This document shows positions 6,496 through 12,624 of a stretch of 14,182 nt of DNA, piece after piece. Under the pieces are notes generated by a model. The model was not told the DNA's origin. It searched no databases and saw only the letters and a list, made by a program, of their open reading frames with translations. Origin of the DNA: Lentisphaerota bacterium (GTDB lineage Bacteria; Verrucomicrobiota; Lentisphaeria; Oligosphaerales; PUNB01); contig PUNB01000093.1 in NCBI GenBank assembly GCA_003552565.1, positions 1 through 14,182 on the forward strand. Direction: 5' to 3'. Within the stretch, counting starts at the first letter, position 1, and every line of letters begins with the position of its first letter. The position numbers and the translations under genes are program-made.

Positions 6496-6846
6496 ATGAT
6501 AAGACGCGACAACCAGTATGATTCGGAAGTTCGCGAAAAAATGCGGGACGGCCGGGGCGAAGTGAAGATCGAACATCTGTGGAAAAAAGACGAACTGTGC
6601 AACCGCGCTCGTTTATTGGCGCGATTGACCCTGACTCCGGGGTCGAGCATCGGTTTTCACGAGCATATTGGGGAATGTGAGGTATTTTACATCCTTCAAG
6701 GCCAGGCGAAGATGCTCGACAACAATCGCCAAGAGACGCTGACCGCCGGCGATACCATTTTAACCAGTGACTGTGGACATGCAGTTGAAGCCGCAGGCAA
6801 TGAAAACCTGATCATGCTGGCGGTGATTCTGCCGGCATCCACCTAG
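6496..6846 (+). CDS. Small single-domain cupin protein
   Basis: The 116-residue protein is one cupin beta-barrel. Motif 1 is G53-F-H55-E-H57-I-G-E-C-E62-V-F-Y-I-L-Q-G69, giving the metal ligands His55, His57 and Glu62. Motif 2 is G85-D-T-I-L-T-S-D-C-G-H95-A-V-E-A, with His95 as the fourth ligand. The substrate cannot be read from the sequence; such proteins include sugar isomerases, small oxygenases and ligand-binding proteins. The ATG is preceded by AAGGA about ten bases upstream. The gene stands alone between two MITE-like elements (E2 upstream, E3 downstream). Its TAG stop (6844-6846) lies within the left 7-bp target duplication of E3, so the insertion was tolerated exactly at the gene end. 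Confidence 0.88.
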   Translation: MIRRDNQYDSEVREKMRDGRGEVKIEHLWKKDELCNRARLLARLTLTPGSSIGFHEHIGECEVFYILQGQAKMLDNNRQETLTAGDTILTSDCGHAVEAAGNENLIMLAVILPAST

Positions 6847-6850
6847 TTAG

Positions 6851-7029
6851 AGGCTATGCGAAAAGGCATATCGCATGTTCTTGAGTTCAACTTTGTCCCG
6901 AAACCGCCTCAGGCGGATCACAAACCATATTCCATTCCTGATAAAAACATAAAAAACAAACGGATTTTAGTTCGGGACAAGGTTTTCAGCAGCCCAAATT
7001 CAACTCACTGACCCTTTTCGCGGAGGGTC
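6851..7029. mobile_element. MITE-like element E3 (179 bp, target duplication TAGTTAG/TAGCTAG)
   Basis: It begins AGGCTATGCGAAAAGG and ends ACCCTTTTCGCGGAGGGTC, in the same orientation as E2. The flanking 7-mers are TAGTTAG (6844-6850) and TAGCTAG (7030-7036), six of seven identical. The interior differs from E1: it carries the inverted words ACTTTGTCCCGAA (6890-6902) and TTCGGGACAAGGT (6971-6983) and the palindrome CCGCCTCAGGCGG. There is no coding capacity. Together with E4 it fills 6847-7128, the spacer between the cupin gene and rfaE2. Confidence 0.72.
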
Positions 7030-7036
7030 TAGCTAG

Positions 7037-7128
7037 AGGGTATCCGAAAAGGTATTAACGGCTTCTATGCGCACAAATAATAAAACCTAGTCTTGTCCGC
7101 CTCAGGCGGATCTCGCACCTTGTCTCGT
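7037..7128. mobile_element. Truncated MITE-like element E4
   Basis: It starts AGGGTATCCGAAAAGG right after the TAGCTAG that also ends E3. It continues as AAATAATAAAACCTAGTC and TTGTCCGCCTCAGGCGGATC, then TCGCACCTTGTCTCG, matching the reverse complement of the right half of E1. The other end (GACCC type) is missing. It thus shows that the core-plus-insert form of E1 exists in a second copy. The following CTCGTGAATTATTCA recurs at 9744-9758. Confidence 0.65.
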
Positions 7129-7174
7129 GAATTATTCAGGCTGGCACACTTGAACTTACAAAAAGCAAATTATC

Positions 7175-7660
7175 ATGCCTAAGGCAAAAGATAAAATTTT
7201 ATCCCCGCAAGCCATGCTGGCCGAGCGAGAAAAACTGCGCCGCCAGGGATTACGGCTGGTTTTCACCAACGGCTGCTTCGATCTTCTGCACGCCGGGCAT
7301 ATAGACTATCTGCAATTCGCCCGCGAACAAGGCGACCGGCTGCTTGTCGGAATTAATTCCGACAGCTCAGTCCAGCACAATAAGGGACCCAAAAGGCCGA
7401 TTGTCCCGGAACATGAACGGGCTTATGTGCTGGCGGGACTTGCATCTGTCGATTATGTTGTTCTTTTCGAGGAACCGGAACCGGCTTCCCTGATCAGTCA
7501 GATTATTCCGGATGTATTGGTCAAGGGCGCTGACTGGGCGGAATACGTCAGCGGCCGGGAAACAGTCGAAGCTAACGGCGGCAGAGTAATCCTGGCGGAT
7601 CTGAGAAAAGGCTGTTCTTCAACCAACATTATAAACAAAATCCAACAAAGAACCAGTTAA
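7175..7660 (+). CDS. rfaE2: D-glycero-beta-D-manno-heptose 1-phosphate adenylyltransferase
   Basis: The 161-residue nucleotidyltransferase activates heptose-1-phosphate with ATP to give ADP-heptose for lipopolysaccharide core synthesis; it is the stand-alone equivalent of the C-terminal half of HldE. The nucleotidyltransferase motif T31-N-G-C-F-D-L-L-H-A-G-H42 is complete, followed by GDRLLVGINSDSSV, the family segment GPKRPIVPEHERAYVLAGLASVDYV, DVLVKGADW, and a C-terminal CSSTNIINKI with the phosphate-contacting Ser-Thr. A glycerol-3-phosphate cytidylyltransferase is less likely because the KRPIV...ERA and VKGADW stretches fit RfaE2. No ribosome site is evident before the ATG. eda follows after 14 bp, suggesting one transcript. 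The other heptose genes are not in this window. Confidence 0.92.
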   Translation: MPKAKDKILSPQAMLAEREKLRRQGLRLVFTNGCFDLLHAGHIDYLQFAREQGDRLLVGINSDSSVQHNKGPKRPIVPEHERAYVLAGLASVDYVVLFEEPEPASLISQIIPDVLVKGADWAEYVSGRETVEANGGRVILADLRKGCSSTNIINKIQQRTS

Positions 7661-7674
7661 GAAAGGATTATCTT

Positions 7675-8328
7675 ATGTTCACCCCGCAACTCACAGCGAA
7701 GATCAAGGAAAGCGGCATCATTGCCGTACTGGTAGTTGAACGCGCCGAGGATGCCGTTCCCCTGGCCCATGCTCTACTGGAGGGGGGCGTAAACGCCATG
7801 GAGTTAACTATGCGCACACCGGCGGCGCTGGACGCTCTCAAAGCGATCACTCGGGAAGTCCCGGAAATGCTGGCCGGCATGGGAACCATTCTGACCCCTG
7901 AGCAGGCAGTGCAAGTGAAGGAAGCCGGCGGCGCCTTCGGAGTGGCGCCCGGACTCAACCGCCGAGTGCTGGAAAAAGCGCTCGACATAGGACTGCCTTT
8001 CGCTCCGGGGATTGCCACTCCGTCAGATATTGAAACCGCCCTGGAATATGATTTGCGGGTTCTGAAGTTCTTCCCCGCCGAACCTTCCGGCGGCCTCAAA
8101 TATCTGCAGTCGATGAACGCCCCCTACGCTCATCTGGGATTGCAGTACGTCCCGCTGGGCGGCCTTAACGCCTCCAACATGCAGGACTACCTGGACAACC
8201 CGGCGATTCCGGCCATCGGCGGCTCATGGCTGGCGAAAAAAGATGTCATCTCCGCTCAGAACTGGGAACTGATCACCGCCAACGCCAAAGAAGCCAGGGA
8301 AATAGCGGCGCAAGCCGGCCGCGGATGA
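7675..8328 (+). CDS. eda: 2-dehydro-3-deoxy-6-phosphogluconate aldolase (KDPG/KHG aldolase)
   Basis: The 217-residue class I aldolase cleaves KDPG to pyruvate and glyceraldehyde-3-phosphate, the last step of the Entner-Doudoroff and uronate routes. Catalytic residues match the E. coli enzyme at a constant offset of two: E43 (ELTMRT), R47, T71 (GMGTILT) and Schiff-base Lys K131 in VLKFFPAE. The phosphate-binding end YVPLGGLN and AIGGSWL are present. Length is normal. AAAGGA lies about eight bases before the ATG. It follows rfaE2 by 14 bp. No edd or sugar-acid kinase is in the window, so which sugar acid it serves is unknown. Downstream come the 44-bp hairpin repeats and two terminator-like hairpins. 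Confidence 0.94.
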   Translation: MFTPQLTAKIKESGIIAVLVVERAEDAVPLAHALLEGGVNAMELTMRTPAALDALKAITREVPEMLAGMGTILTPEQAVQVKEAGGAFGVAPGLNRRVLEKALDIGLPFAPGIATPSDIETALEYDLRVLKFFPAEPSGGLKYLQSMNAPYAHLGLQYVPLGGLNASNMQDYLDNPAIPAIGGSWLAKKDVISAQNWELITANAKEAREIAAQAGRG

Positions 8329-8374
8329 AGTCCGCCGAAACCGCTGTTATCGACACAGATAAAGGTGACGCTGC

Positions 8375-8550
8375 CGCCGTCGGGAGGCTTGCGCCTCAAT
8401 AGGTCGCGAGGGATTTCCCGCCGCCGGCCGCTTTACGCCTCAATAGGTCGCGAGGGATTTCCCGCCGTCGGGAGGCTTGCGCCTCTTCAGGCTTCTAGGT
8501 ACCTCCCGCCAATGGGCACCTTGCGTGCCCGGGGCGATGTTCAATGGCTA
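8375..8550. repeat. 44-bp tandem hairpin repeat, four units
   Basis: Units begin at 8375, 8419, 8463 and 8507, exactly 44 bp apart, each starting CGCC. Units 1 and 2 share a 32-bp tail (8392-8423 and 8436-8467) and units 1 and 3 share a 23-bp head (8375-8397 and 8463-8485). Units 1 and 3 contain the hairpin GAGGC-TTGC-GCCTC. Unit 4 has a different sequence but again a hairpin, GGGCAC-CTTGC-GTGCCC, at nearly the same offset. Together with the two hairpins that follow, this fills the 390-bp gap between eda and the next gene. No gene is seen here. Confidence 0.85.
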
Positions 8551-8567
8551 ATCACCGTCGCATGCCC

Positions 8568-8600
8568 CCTTTTTTCCGTCGCGAAAGGCGGAAAAAAAGG
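8568..8600. terminator. Long hairpin, possible bidirectional terminator
   Basis: CCTTTTTTCCG (8568-8578) pairs with CGGAAAAAAAGG (8589-8600) with one extra A, around a ten-base loop. The T-rich arm precedes and the A-rich arm follows the loop, so the U-run lies within the stem rather than after it. It sits 240 bp after the eda stop. Termination is plausible but not certain. Confidence 0.4.
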
Positions 8601-8635
8601 AAGCGGACACACCTTATAGCTGTTAAACACATTCA

Positions 8636-8668
8636 CCCGCCTGACCAGCAGGCGGGGGGCCTTTATTG
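8636..8668 (+). terminator. Rho-independent terminator candidate after eda
   Basis: CCCGCCTG (8636-8643) and CAGGCGGG (8649-8656) form a perfect 8-bp stem with loop ACCAG, followed by GGGCCTTTATT. The T-tract is short and interrupted, so strength is uncertain. It would end the rfaE2-eda transcript before the next gene at 8719. Confidence 0.55.
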
Positions 8669-8718
8669 ACAATTTTCAACCCAATTTTTTCAAACAACCC
8701 AAACATCAGAGGTGAACG

Positions 8719-9579
8719 ATGGATATCAGAATTTTTTTCGCCAGTTTCGCTTTAATTTTTATTGCTGAACTGGGAGATAAAACCCAGTTGACAGCGTTGG
8801 CTCTGGCTTCTTCATCACGCTCACCCTGGGCGGTTTTTCTGGGCACTTCCACCGCTTTGGTTCTGGGCAGCGCCCTGGCCATCATTTTCGGCGAGTTGCT
8901 GACCCGCTTTCTGCCGGTGAAAGTTCTCCATATTTCTTCTGCCATTCTGTTCATTTTAATGGGAGTGATCCTGCTGGTTAACATCGCCCGTCGGGCGGAC
9001 TACGACAATCTGGAAGAAGAAACTGAAGCCCGTAAAGCAGCCGCGCAAATCGGCGGCGAGTCCGCGGAAGCACCGGGGTTAATGTTTCGTTTGATCGTTA
9101 ATCAGGCCATGGCCTTCGAAGAAAGTATTATTGAATATCTCGAATCACTAAGCCGGGAACTGCCCGCCGGAGAAGAGCGCCAAACCCTGGAAGAACTGAT
9201 CTCCGCCGACCGCCGGCATGCCCAGTCAATCCTGGAAATGGCTGAACCAGGCAACACCGACAATGAACAGTCGGCAGCCGAGCAACTGCCCTTGACAGAT
9301 GATGCGATAAAGCTGGTTCAGAAAACCGCCCCGCCCCCCGAGGCACCGCGTCTGCAGGATTATCCGCTGAACCGGGAACAGCCCGTTAATATTGAGCGTC
9401 CGGAAGTCAACCGCATCATTGAAGCGGCAATCACAGCCGAAGAAGATATTGCCCAATTCTACCTCGCTCTTTCTCGACTGACCCACATGCCTAAAGCCCG
9501 GAGAGCCTTTCAGCATTTGGCGGCGGAAGACATGGATCATGCGCGACGCCTTTATGGATTGATCAGCCAGTCAGACTAA
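8719..9579 (+). CDS. TMEM165/GDT1-type half-transporter fused to a ferritin-like domain
   Basis: The 286-residue protein has two parts. Residues 1-90 form one UPF0016 (GDT1/TMEM165) repeat: three hydrophobic helices (about 3-16, 36-60, 68-90) and the signature E17-L-G-D-K-T22-Q. This family moves Mn2+ or Ca2+; bacterial members export Mn2+. A single repeat must dimerise to make a transporter. After an acidic linker, residues about 125-175 and 228-282 form two helical hairpins like the halves of a rubrerythrin/ferritin bundle: E134 with D164-R-R-H167, and E241/E242 with D271-M-D-H274. Both half-sites read D-x-x-H where ferritin-like proteins normally have E-x-x-H. A Pro-rich spacer (about 205-222) separates them. 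The logic resembles MbfA (ferritin domain on a VIT-type iron exporter), with a different transporter and reversed order. The ATG has AGAGG six bases upstream. No partner gene is adjacent. Confidence 0.82.
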   Translation: MDIRIFFASFALIFIAELGDKTQLTALALASSSRSPWAVFLGTSTALVLGSALAIIFGELLTRFLPVKVLHISSAILFILMGVILLVNIARRADYDNLEEETEARKAAAQIGGESAEAPGLMFRLIVNQAMAFEESIIEYLESLSRELPAGEERQTLEELISADRRHAQSILEMAEPGNTDNEQSAAEQLPLTDDAIKLVQKTAPPPEAPRLQDYPLNREQPVNIERPEVNRIIEAAITAEEDIAQFYLALSRLTHMPKARRAFQHLAAEDMDHARRLYGLISQSD

Positions 9580-9594
9580 TTAACCTGGTTAATT
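9578..9594. promoter_or_regulatory. 17-bp palindrome at the stop codon
   Basis: AATTAACC-T-GGTTAATT is a perfect palindrome around one T, overlapping the last bases of the preceding stop codon. It may be a weak hairpin or a protein site. No T-run follows, so it is not a standard terminator. Confidence 0.35.
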
Positions 9595-9628
9595 CATGCG
9601 AATTCAGCCAAGCGTTTTTTGTTTTGAA

Positions 9629-9708
9629 CAGAAGTTAACGAAGGGAACAAAGGGAAGGAAAATGCAAATTTCAGGGATTGAAAACTTCGTTTTCTTTGTT
9701 TCCTTCTG
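9629..9708. repeat. Inverted-repeat element with GAAGG/AACAAAG words
   Basis: The left arm (9629-9652, CAGAAGTTAACGAAGGGAAC then AAAG) and right arm (9685-9708, ending TTTCCTTCTG) are imperfect inverted copies, about 17 of 24 positions matching. It follows the same pattern as other elements here: short purine-rich words repeated at inverted ends. A 71-codon frame crossing it (9596-9811) is low-complexity and has no ribosome site, so I treat it as non-coding. Confidence 0.5.
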
Positions 9709-9776
9709 TAAAATCTGCTTTTTGCGTAAGGCGGCAAAGTTGGCTCGTGAATTATTCACACTCGGTTGCAAAAAGC

Positions 9777-9807
9777 GGTTGAAACAATATGTTAATTTTC
9801 TTCAACC
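9777..9807. promoter_or_regulatory. 7-bp inverted repeat just upstream of tRNA-Pro
   Basis: GGTTGAA (9777-9783) and TTCAACC (9801-9807) are exact inverted copies 17 bp apart, ending 15 bp before the tRNA. A weak promoter-like pair, TTGCAA (9766-9771) and TATGTT (9788-9793) with 16-bp spacing, overlaps it. Either a promoter/operator or chance. Confidence 0.3.
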
Positions 9808-9822
9808 ATGAAAGAAAAAAAA

Positions 9823-9899
9823 CGGGACGTAGCGCAGTCTGGCAGCGCGTTTGACTGGGGGTCAAAAGGTCGCGAGTTCGAATCTCGCCGTCCCGACCA
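9823..9899 (+). tRNA. tRNA-Pro (anticodon GGG)
   Basis: The 77-nt gene folds canonically: acceptor CGGGACG with CGTCCCG, D-arm GCGC/GCGC, anticodon stem TTTGA/TCAAA with loop CTGGGGG (anticodon GGG, reading CCC and CCU Pro codons), variable loop AGGTC, and T-arm GCGAG-TTCGAAT-CTCGC. The discriminator is A and the CCA end is encoded. It is the only RNA gene seen. A terminator follows after 11 bp. I looked for a repeated 3' end indicating an integration site and found none. Confidence 0.97.
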
Positions 9900-9910
9900 T
9901 TCATAAAGTG

Positions 9911-9955
9911 AAGCCCGTTAGGAATTTATGAAGTTCCCGGCGGGCTTTATTGTTT
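9911..9955 (+). terminator. Rho-independent terminator of tRNA-Pro
   Basis: AAGCCCG (9911-9917) pairs with CGGGCTT (9941-9947) around a 23-base loop, followed by TATTGTTT. It lies 11 bp after the encoded CCA. Confidence 0.7.
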
Positions 9956-10023
9956 CGCTCATTTCCAGACAAGCAAATTATCTGTGTCGCCGCTGGAATT
10001 CTCAAAGCTGCAAAGGACAATCC

Positions 10024-10908
10024 ATGGCAACAACCATTGAATACGAAAATCCATACAGCGCCTCCAAGCGCTGGCTGCGGGGCAATATTCATACACATCA
10101 ATTCTGCGGCGGCCCGATCAAGCCGGCAATCACTGGAAAAATGTACAGACAGCTGCACTACGATTTTATCGCCATTACCGACCATAACCAGGCCCATCCC
10201 CAAGAGGAGGTGGAAGAATGGAGCAGACAGGCTGGAGTGATTATTATTCCTGGAGTGGAACATGGCAACACAGATCATATAATTGAACTGGGCACAAACC
10301 AACTCACCTCCGTGAACTCTGATGATTACGCCGAAAGAGCAAGGACATTGCAAGCCGGAGGCGGTTTCATCCTCGGCTGTCATCCTCAGGAATACCCCGA
10401 CGGCGAGGAAAAAATAAAACGCGGCGCCAATCATTTACACGCCATCGAAATTTTCAATGCCCTGCGCGAAGGCCGGGGAACAAAAGAGATTCTCAATGTT
10501 CAACTCTGGGATGAATTACTGGCTGGGGGCAAGCGCATCTGGGGCGTTGCCGTGGACGATTTCCATGCCGCATACATCGGCCCCGGACAAGGTTGGGTAT
10601 GCGTGCAAGTCCCTGAACAAGCGAAAATCACCTGGCCTTTACTGGTTGAACAATTGAAAAAAGGCGCCTTCTATGCCTCCACTTATCCGGGCTTCGAGTC
10701 ATTTAACCTTGAACAAGGTGTGCTGCGTGTTTCGGCCGCCAAGAGAACACGTATGCTCAAAGTTCTCGGCCCTGGCGGGATAATACTGCACGAGGAAAGT
10801 GGCCAAACCCTGGAATGGCGGATAGATGGTGGCCTGCCGTATTTTCGAGTTGAAGCCGTCAACGGCGGTAAACGAGCCTGGAGCCAGCCGTTCTTTCGCC
10901 GGCAGTGA
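10024..10908 (+). CDS. PHP-domain metal-dependent phosphoesterase
   Basis: The 294-residue protein has the polymerase-and-histidinol-phosphatase fold with its metal-binding motifs in order: H23-T-H25 (RGNIHTH), D53-H54 (AITDHN), E79 (PGVEH), H120 (GCHP), and D178-D-F-H181 (GVAVDDFH). These bind a two- or three-metal centre that hydrolyses phosphate esters, as in CehA-like and nucleotide PHP enzymes. The substrate cannot be read. A C-terminal beta-rich segment (about 215-294) follows. I use the ATG at 10024 because AAAGGA precedes it by six bases. The frame extends upstream to 9928, but that start would lie inside the tRNA terminator. It appears to be a single-gene unit; the previous gene is the tRNA and the next stretch is a repeat element. 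Confidence 0.88.
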   Translation: MATTIEYENPYSASKRWLRGNIHTHQFCGGPIKPAITGKMYRQLHYDFIAITDHNQAHPQEEVEEWSRQAGVIIIPGVEHGNTDHIIELGTNQLTSVNSDDYAERARTLQAGGGFILGCHPQEYPDGEEKIKRGANHLHAIEIFNALREGRGTKEILNVQLWDELLAGGKRIWGVAVDDFHAAYIGPGQGWVCVQVPEQAKITWPLLVEQLKKGAFYASTYPGFESFNLEQGVLRVSAAKRTRMLKVLGPGGIILHEESGQTLEWRIDGGLPYFRVEAVNGGKRAWSQPFFRRQ

Positions 10909-10920
10909 CCAGCACAAGTT

Positions 10921-11038
10921 TATGACTGGAATCGGCCGCATCGGCGAGAGCGTGCCGGCGGACTGTTTCCACGCCTTGGGAATAGAAGCCGAAGACATCT
11001 CATTTTTGGAAAGAGTGGGAACTATAATGGCCGATTAA
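10921..11038 (+). pseudogene. Short ORF, possibly the tail of a lost gene (38 codons)
   Basis: Right after the PHP stop codon a frame reads MTGIGRIGESVPADCFHALG and continues to FLERVGTIMAD before TAA. Composition, third-position GC and amino-acid mix look coding, unlike the repeats around it. The same frame stays open upstream through the PHP gene, where it is only a shadow, and the preceding residues SDQHKF also look protein-like. There is no ribosome site. It could be a decayed C-terminus of a gene whose body was removed, or a chance frame. I do not recognise the family. Confidence 0.3.
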
Positions 11039-11105
11039 TTATGGCTCTTTCTCAAAACGAATGGGTTGATTATAGTTTTTTCTTAGATTTTGTGGGTAAC
11101 AGCTT

Positions 11106-11396
11106 GGTTTCAGGTGTCAGGTTTCAGCTGAAAACCTTGTCTCGAATCCGCCTGGGCGGATCGCGCACTGACCGATAAAGATAGTGGTTTAAGCGTAACC
11201 AAGTAAGGGTGAGACGAAGTGTGGGGTGAAGAGGGAGCTGAAGTGTTTAAAGGAGAGGCGTGAAGGCCATGACGCTTAATCCCCCACTTAATCGAACACT
11301 TGATCCCACTCTTAGTCGGTTACGCTTAAACAACCTGCTTCGTCGATATTGGGTACGAAGGACGACCACAAATTCTGAAACCTGAAACCCGAAACC
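11106..11396. repeat. 290-bp inverted-repeat element with nested inverted repeats
   Basis: Outer arms 11106-11127 and 11375-11396 are 22-bp inverted copies with two mismatches, built of CTGAAAC-type heptads. Just inside the left arm is a diverged copy of the shared module (CCTTGTCTCG then ATCCGCCTGGGCGGAT). A second, perfect 14-bp inverted pair, GTTTAAGCGTAACC (11187-11200) and its complement (11318-11331), bounds an inner segment whose flanks are also partly complementary. There is no transposase and no convincing gene. It accounts for most of the gap 11039-11488. Confidence 0.7.
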
Positions 11397-11488
11397 TGTA
11401 CTCTACCACGACCAATGCATCATTTCTGAATGTGAATTGAAACAATCCACCCACTCAATTTTAAAAGGAACCAAATTATCCACCCCTC

Positions 11489-12442
11489 ATGCATAACTCC
11501 ATCGAAAAAAAATATTTAACTTTAGACCCGCGCTGGAGCACTACCCGCAGGCTCGCGGTCGACAAATCCGCCGCCCGTGCAAACGACAAAAGACATGAAG
11601 CAAAAGGTGAAACCGCCGGCGGCATGCGGCTGCGAGGTTTGTTAAAAGAACATTCAGACGATCATCCGCTGCTTTCCATTGTCACCGTAGTCTACAATAA
11701 CAAGAAACACCTGCGTCGCTGCATTGAGAGTGTACTGCTGCAGAATTATGACAATGTGGAATACATAATTATCGACGGCGGCTCCACCGACGGCTCTCTG
11801 GACATACTGCGGGAATACGATCAGCAACTGGATTACTGGCACAGCGCGAAGGACAACGGTATTTATGACGCCATGAATCAAGGAATAAATCTGGCCCGCG
11901 GCAGTCTTGTCGGCATCATCAACAGCGATGACTGGTACACCGAAGGAATATTTGCCGAGATTGTCAGTGAGCATCAAAAGCACCCCCAGGCAATTTTACA
12001 CGGCAACATGGTTCTGGAAAAGGATGACAGGAAATATTGCACAATTGAAGCGCCGGCAAATCTAAACAAACTTGCCAAAGGCATGATTCTTAATCACCCC
12101 ACCGTCTTTCTACCCTCCCGATTGTACAGAGAGCACGGCGTTTTCGACACTGATTACAAAATTGTCGCCGATTGGGAGCTTATTGTCCGACTCTGGCGGC
12201 GAGGCGCGTCATTCCAGCGACTCTCCTTCACCATCGCCCACTTCCGACTCGGGGGAATAAGCTATGAATACGATCGCAGACAAGTCGAAGAAAAGCATGC
12301 CGTGCGGCGGAAACATAACCTTTACGGTGGGTTCGACAAACATTACCTGCTGGATCGAATTAAACTTCTAATCCCCAGCCGGTTGCTCATGAAAATCTCT
12401 TTACTGAAGCAAAAAATCAGCTCCCGGTGCCGAGGCTGGTGA
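11489..12442 (+). CDS. Glycosyltransferase family 2
   Basis: The 317-residue protein carries a GT-A (GT2) catalytic domain: LLSIVTVVYNN (61-71), nucleotide-binding EYIIIDGGSTDGS (91-103), the subgroup motif KDNGIYDAMNQG (121-132), the metal-binding S146-D-D148, and a later region NHPTVFLPSRLYREHG...ADWELIVRLWRRG. Such enzymes add sugars to surface polysaccharide or lipid carriers; donor and acceptor cannot be read. The protein lacks a signal peptide and has a basic C-terminus that could contact membrane. The first 60 residues are an extension of uncertain reality: the first ATG has an AAGGA 19 bases upstream, too far for a good site, and a later ATG (residue 46) is possible. Its stop codon lies in the left target duplication of element E5. 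It converges with the lipoprotein gene. Confidence 0.88.
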   Translation: MHNSIEKKYLTLDPRWSTTRRLAVDKSAARANDKRHEAKGETAGGMRLRGLLKEHSDDHPLLSIVTVVYNNKKHLRRCIESVLLQNYDNVEYIIIDGGSTDGSLDILREYDQQLDYWHSAKDNGIYDAMNQGINLARGSLVGIINSDDWYTEGIFAEIVSEHQKHPQAILHGNMVLEKDDRKYCTIEAPANLNKLAKGMILNHPTVFLPSRLYREHGVFDTDYKIVADWELIVRLWRRGASFQRLSFTIAHFRLGGISYEYDRRQVEEKHAVRRKHNLYGGFDKHYLLDRIKLLIPSRLLMKISLLKQKISSRCRGW

Positions 12443-12446
12443 GCTA

Positions 12447-12620
12447 GACCCCGTCCGGAAAGGGGTCGTTGAAGGTTTTGACCTGAACGCCCCTGCCGGG
12501 CTTGTCCCGGCAGAGCGACAGATTGAAAAAAAGAGAGCATGCATATAAAGCCCTGAATATTAATCTGTTGCTCTACCGGGACAAGCCCGGCAGGGGCATA
12601 AAACCCTTTTCGCATACCCT
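12447..12620. mobile_element. MITE-like element E5 (174 bp) between convergent genes
   Basis: It starts GACCCCGTCCGGAAAGGGG and, read inward from the right, AGGGTATGCGAAAAGGG. Flanking 7-mers are TGAGCTA (12440-12446) and CGAGCTA (12621-12627), six of seven identical. The interior has 36-bp inverted arms (12489-12524 and 12562-12597; 34 of 36 matching), each containing CCGGG-CTTGT-CCCGG-like hairpins, so the element would fold into a strong cruciform or RNA hairpin and could act as a bidirectional terminator. The orientation matches E1. There is no coding capacity. Confidence 0.76.
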
Positions 12621-12624
12621 CGAG

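Noticed and set aside
6317..6499. 60-codon frame across element E2
   Set aside because: It begins inside a MITE-like element, runs over repeats and ends in the cupin leader; no coding character.
9596..9811. 71-codon plus-strand frame
   Set aside because: It crosses an inverted-repeat element, is rich in Phe and Lys with no domain, and has no ribosome site.
9823..9955. Integration (att) site at tRNA-Pro
   Set aside because: No second copy of the tRNA 3' end and no integrase occur in the window; the following genes look chromosomal.
9928..10023. N-terminal 32-residue extension of the PHP protein
   Set aside because: It would start inside the tRNA terminator, and the ATG at 10024 has a well-spaced AAAGGA. 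The extension lacks domain character.
11041..11178. 45-codon frame starting ATGGCTCTTTCT
   Set aside because: Its second half is inverted-repeat sequence (heptads and the palindrome module), and no ribosome site precedes it.
12447..12620. E5 as a plain bidirectional terminator between convergent genes
   Set aside because: The hairpin could terminate transcription, but the shared family ends and the duplicated 7-mers show it is an inserted element first.
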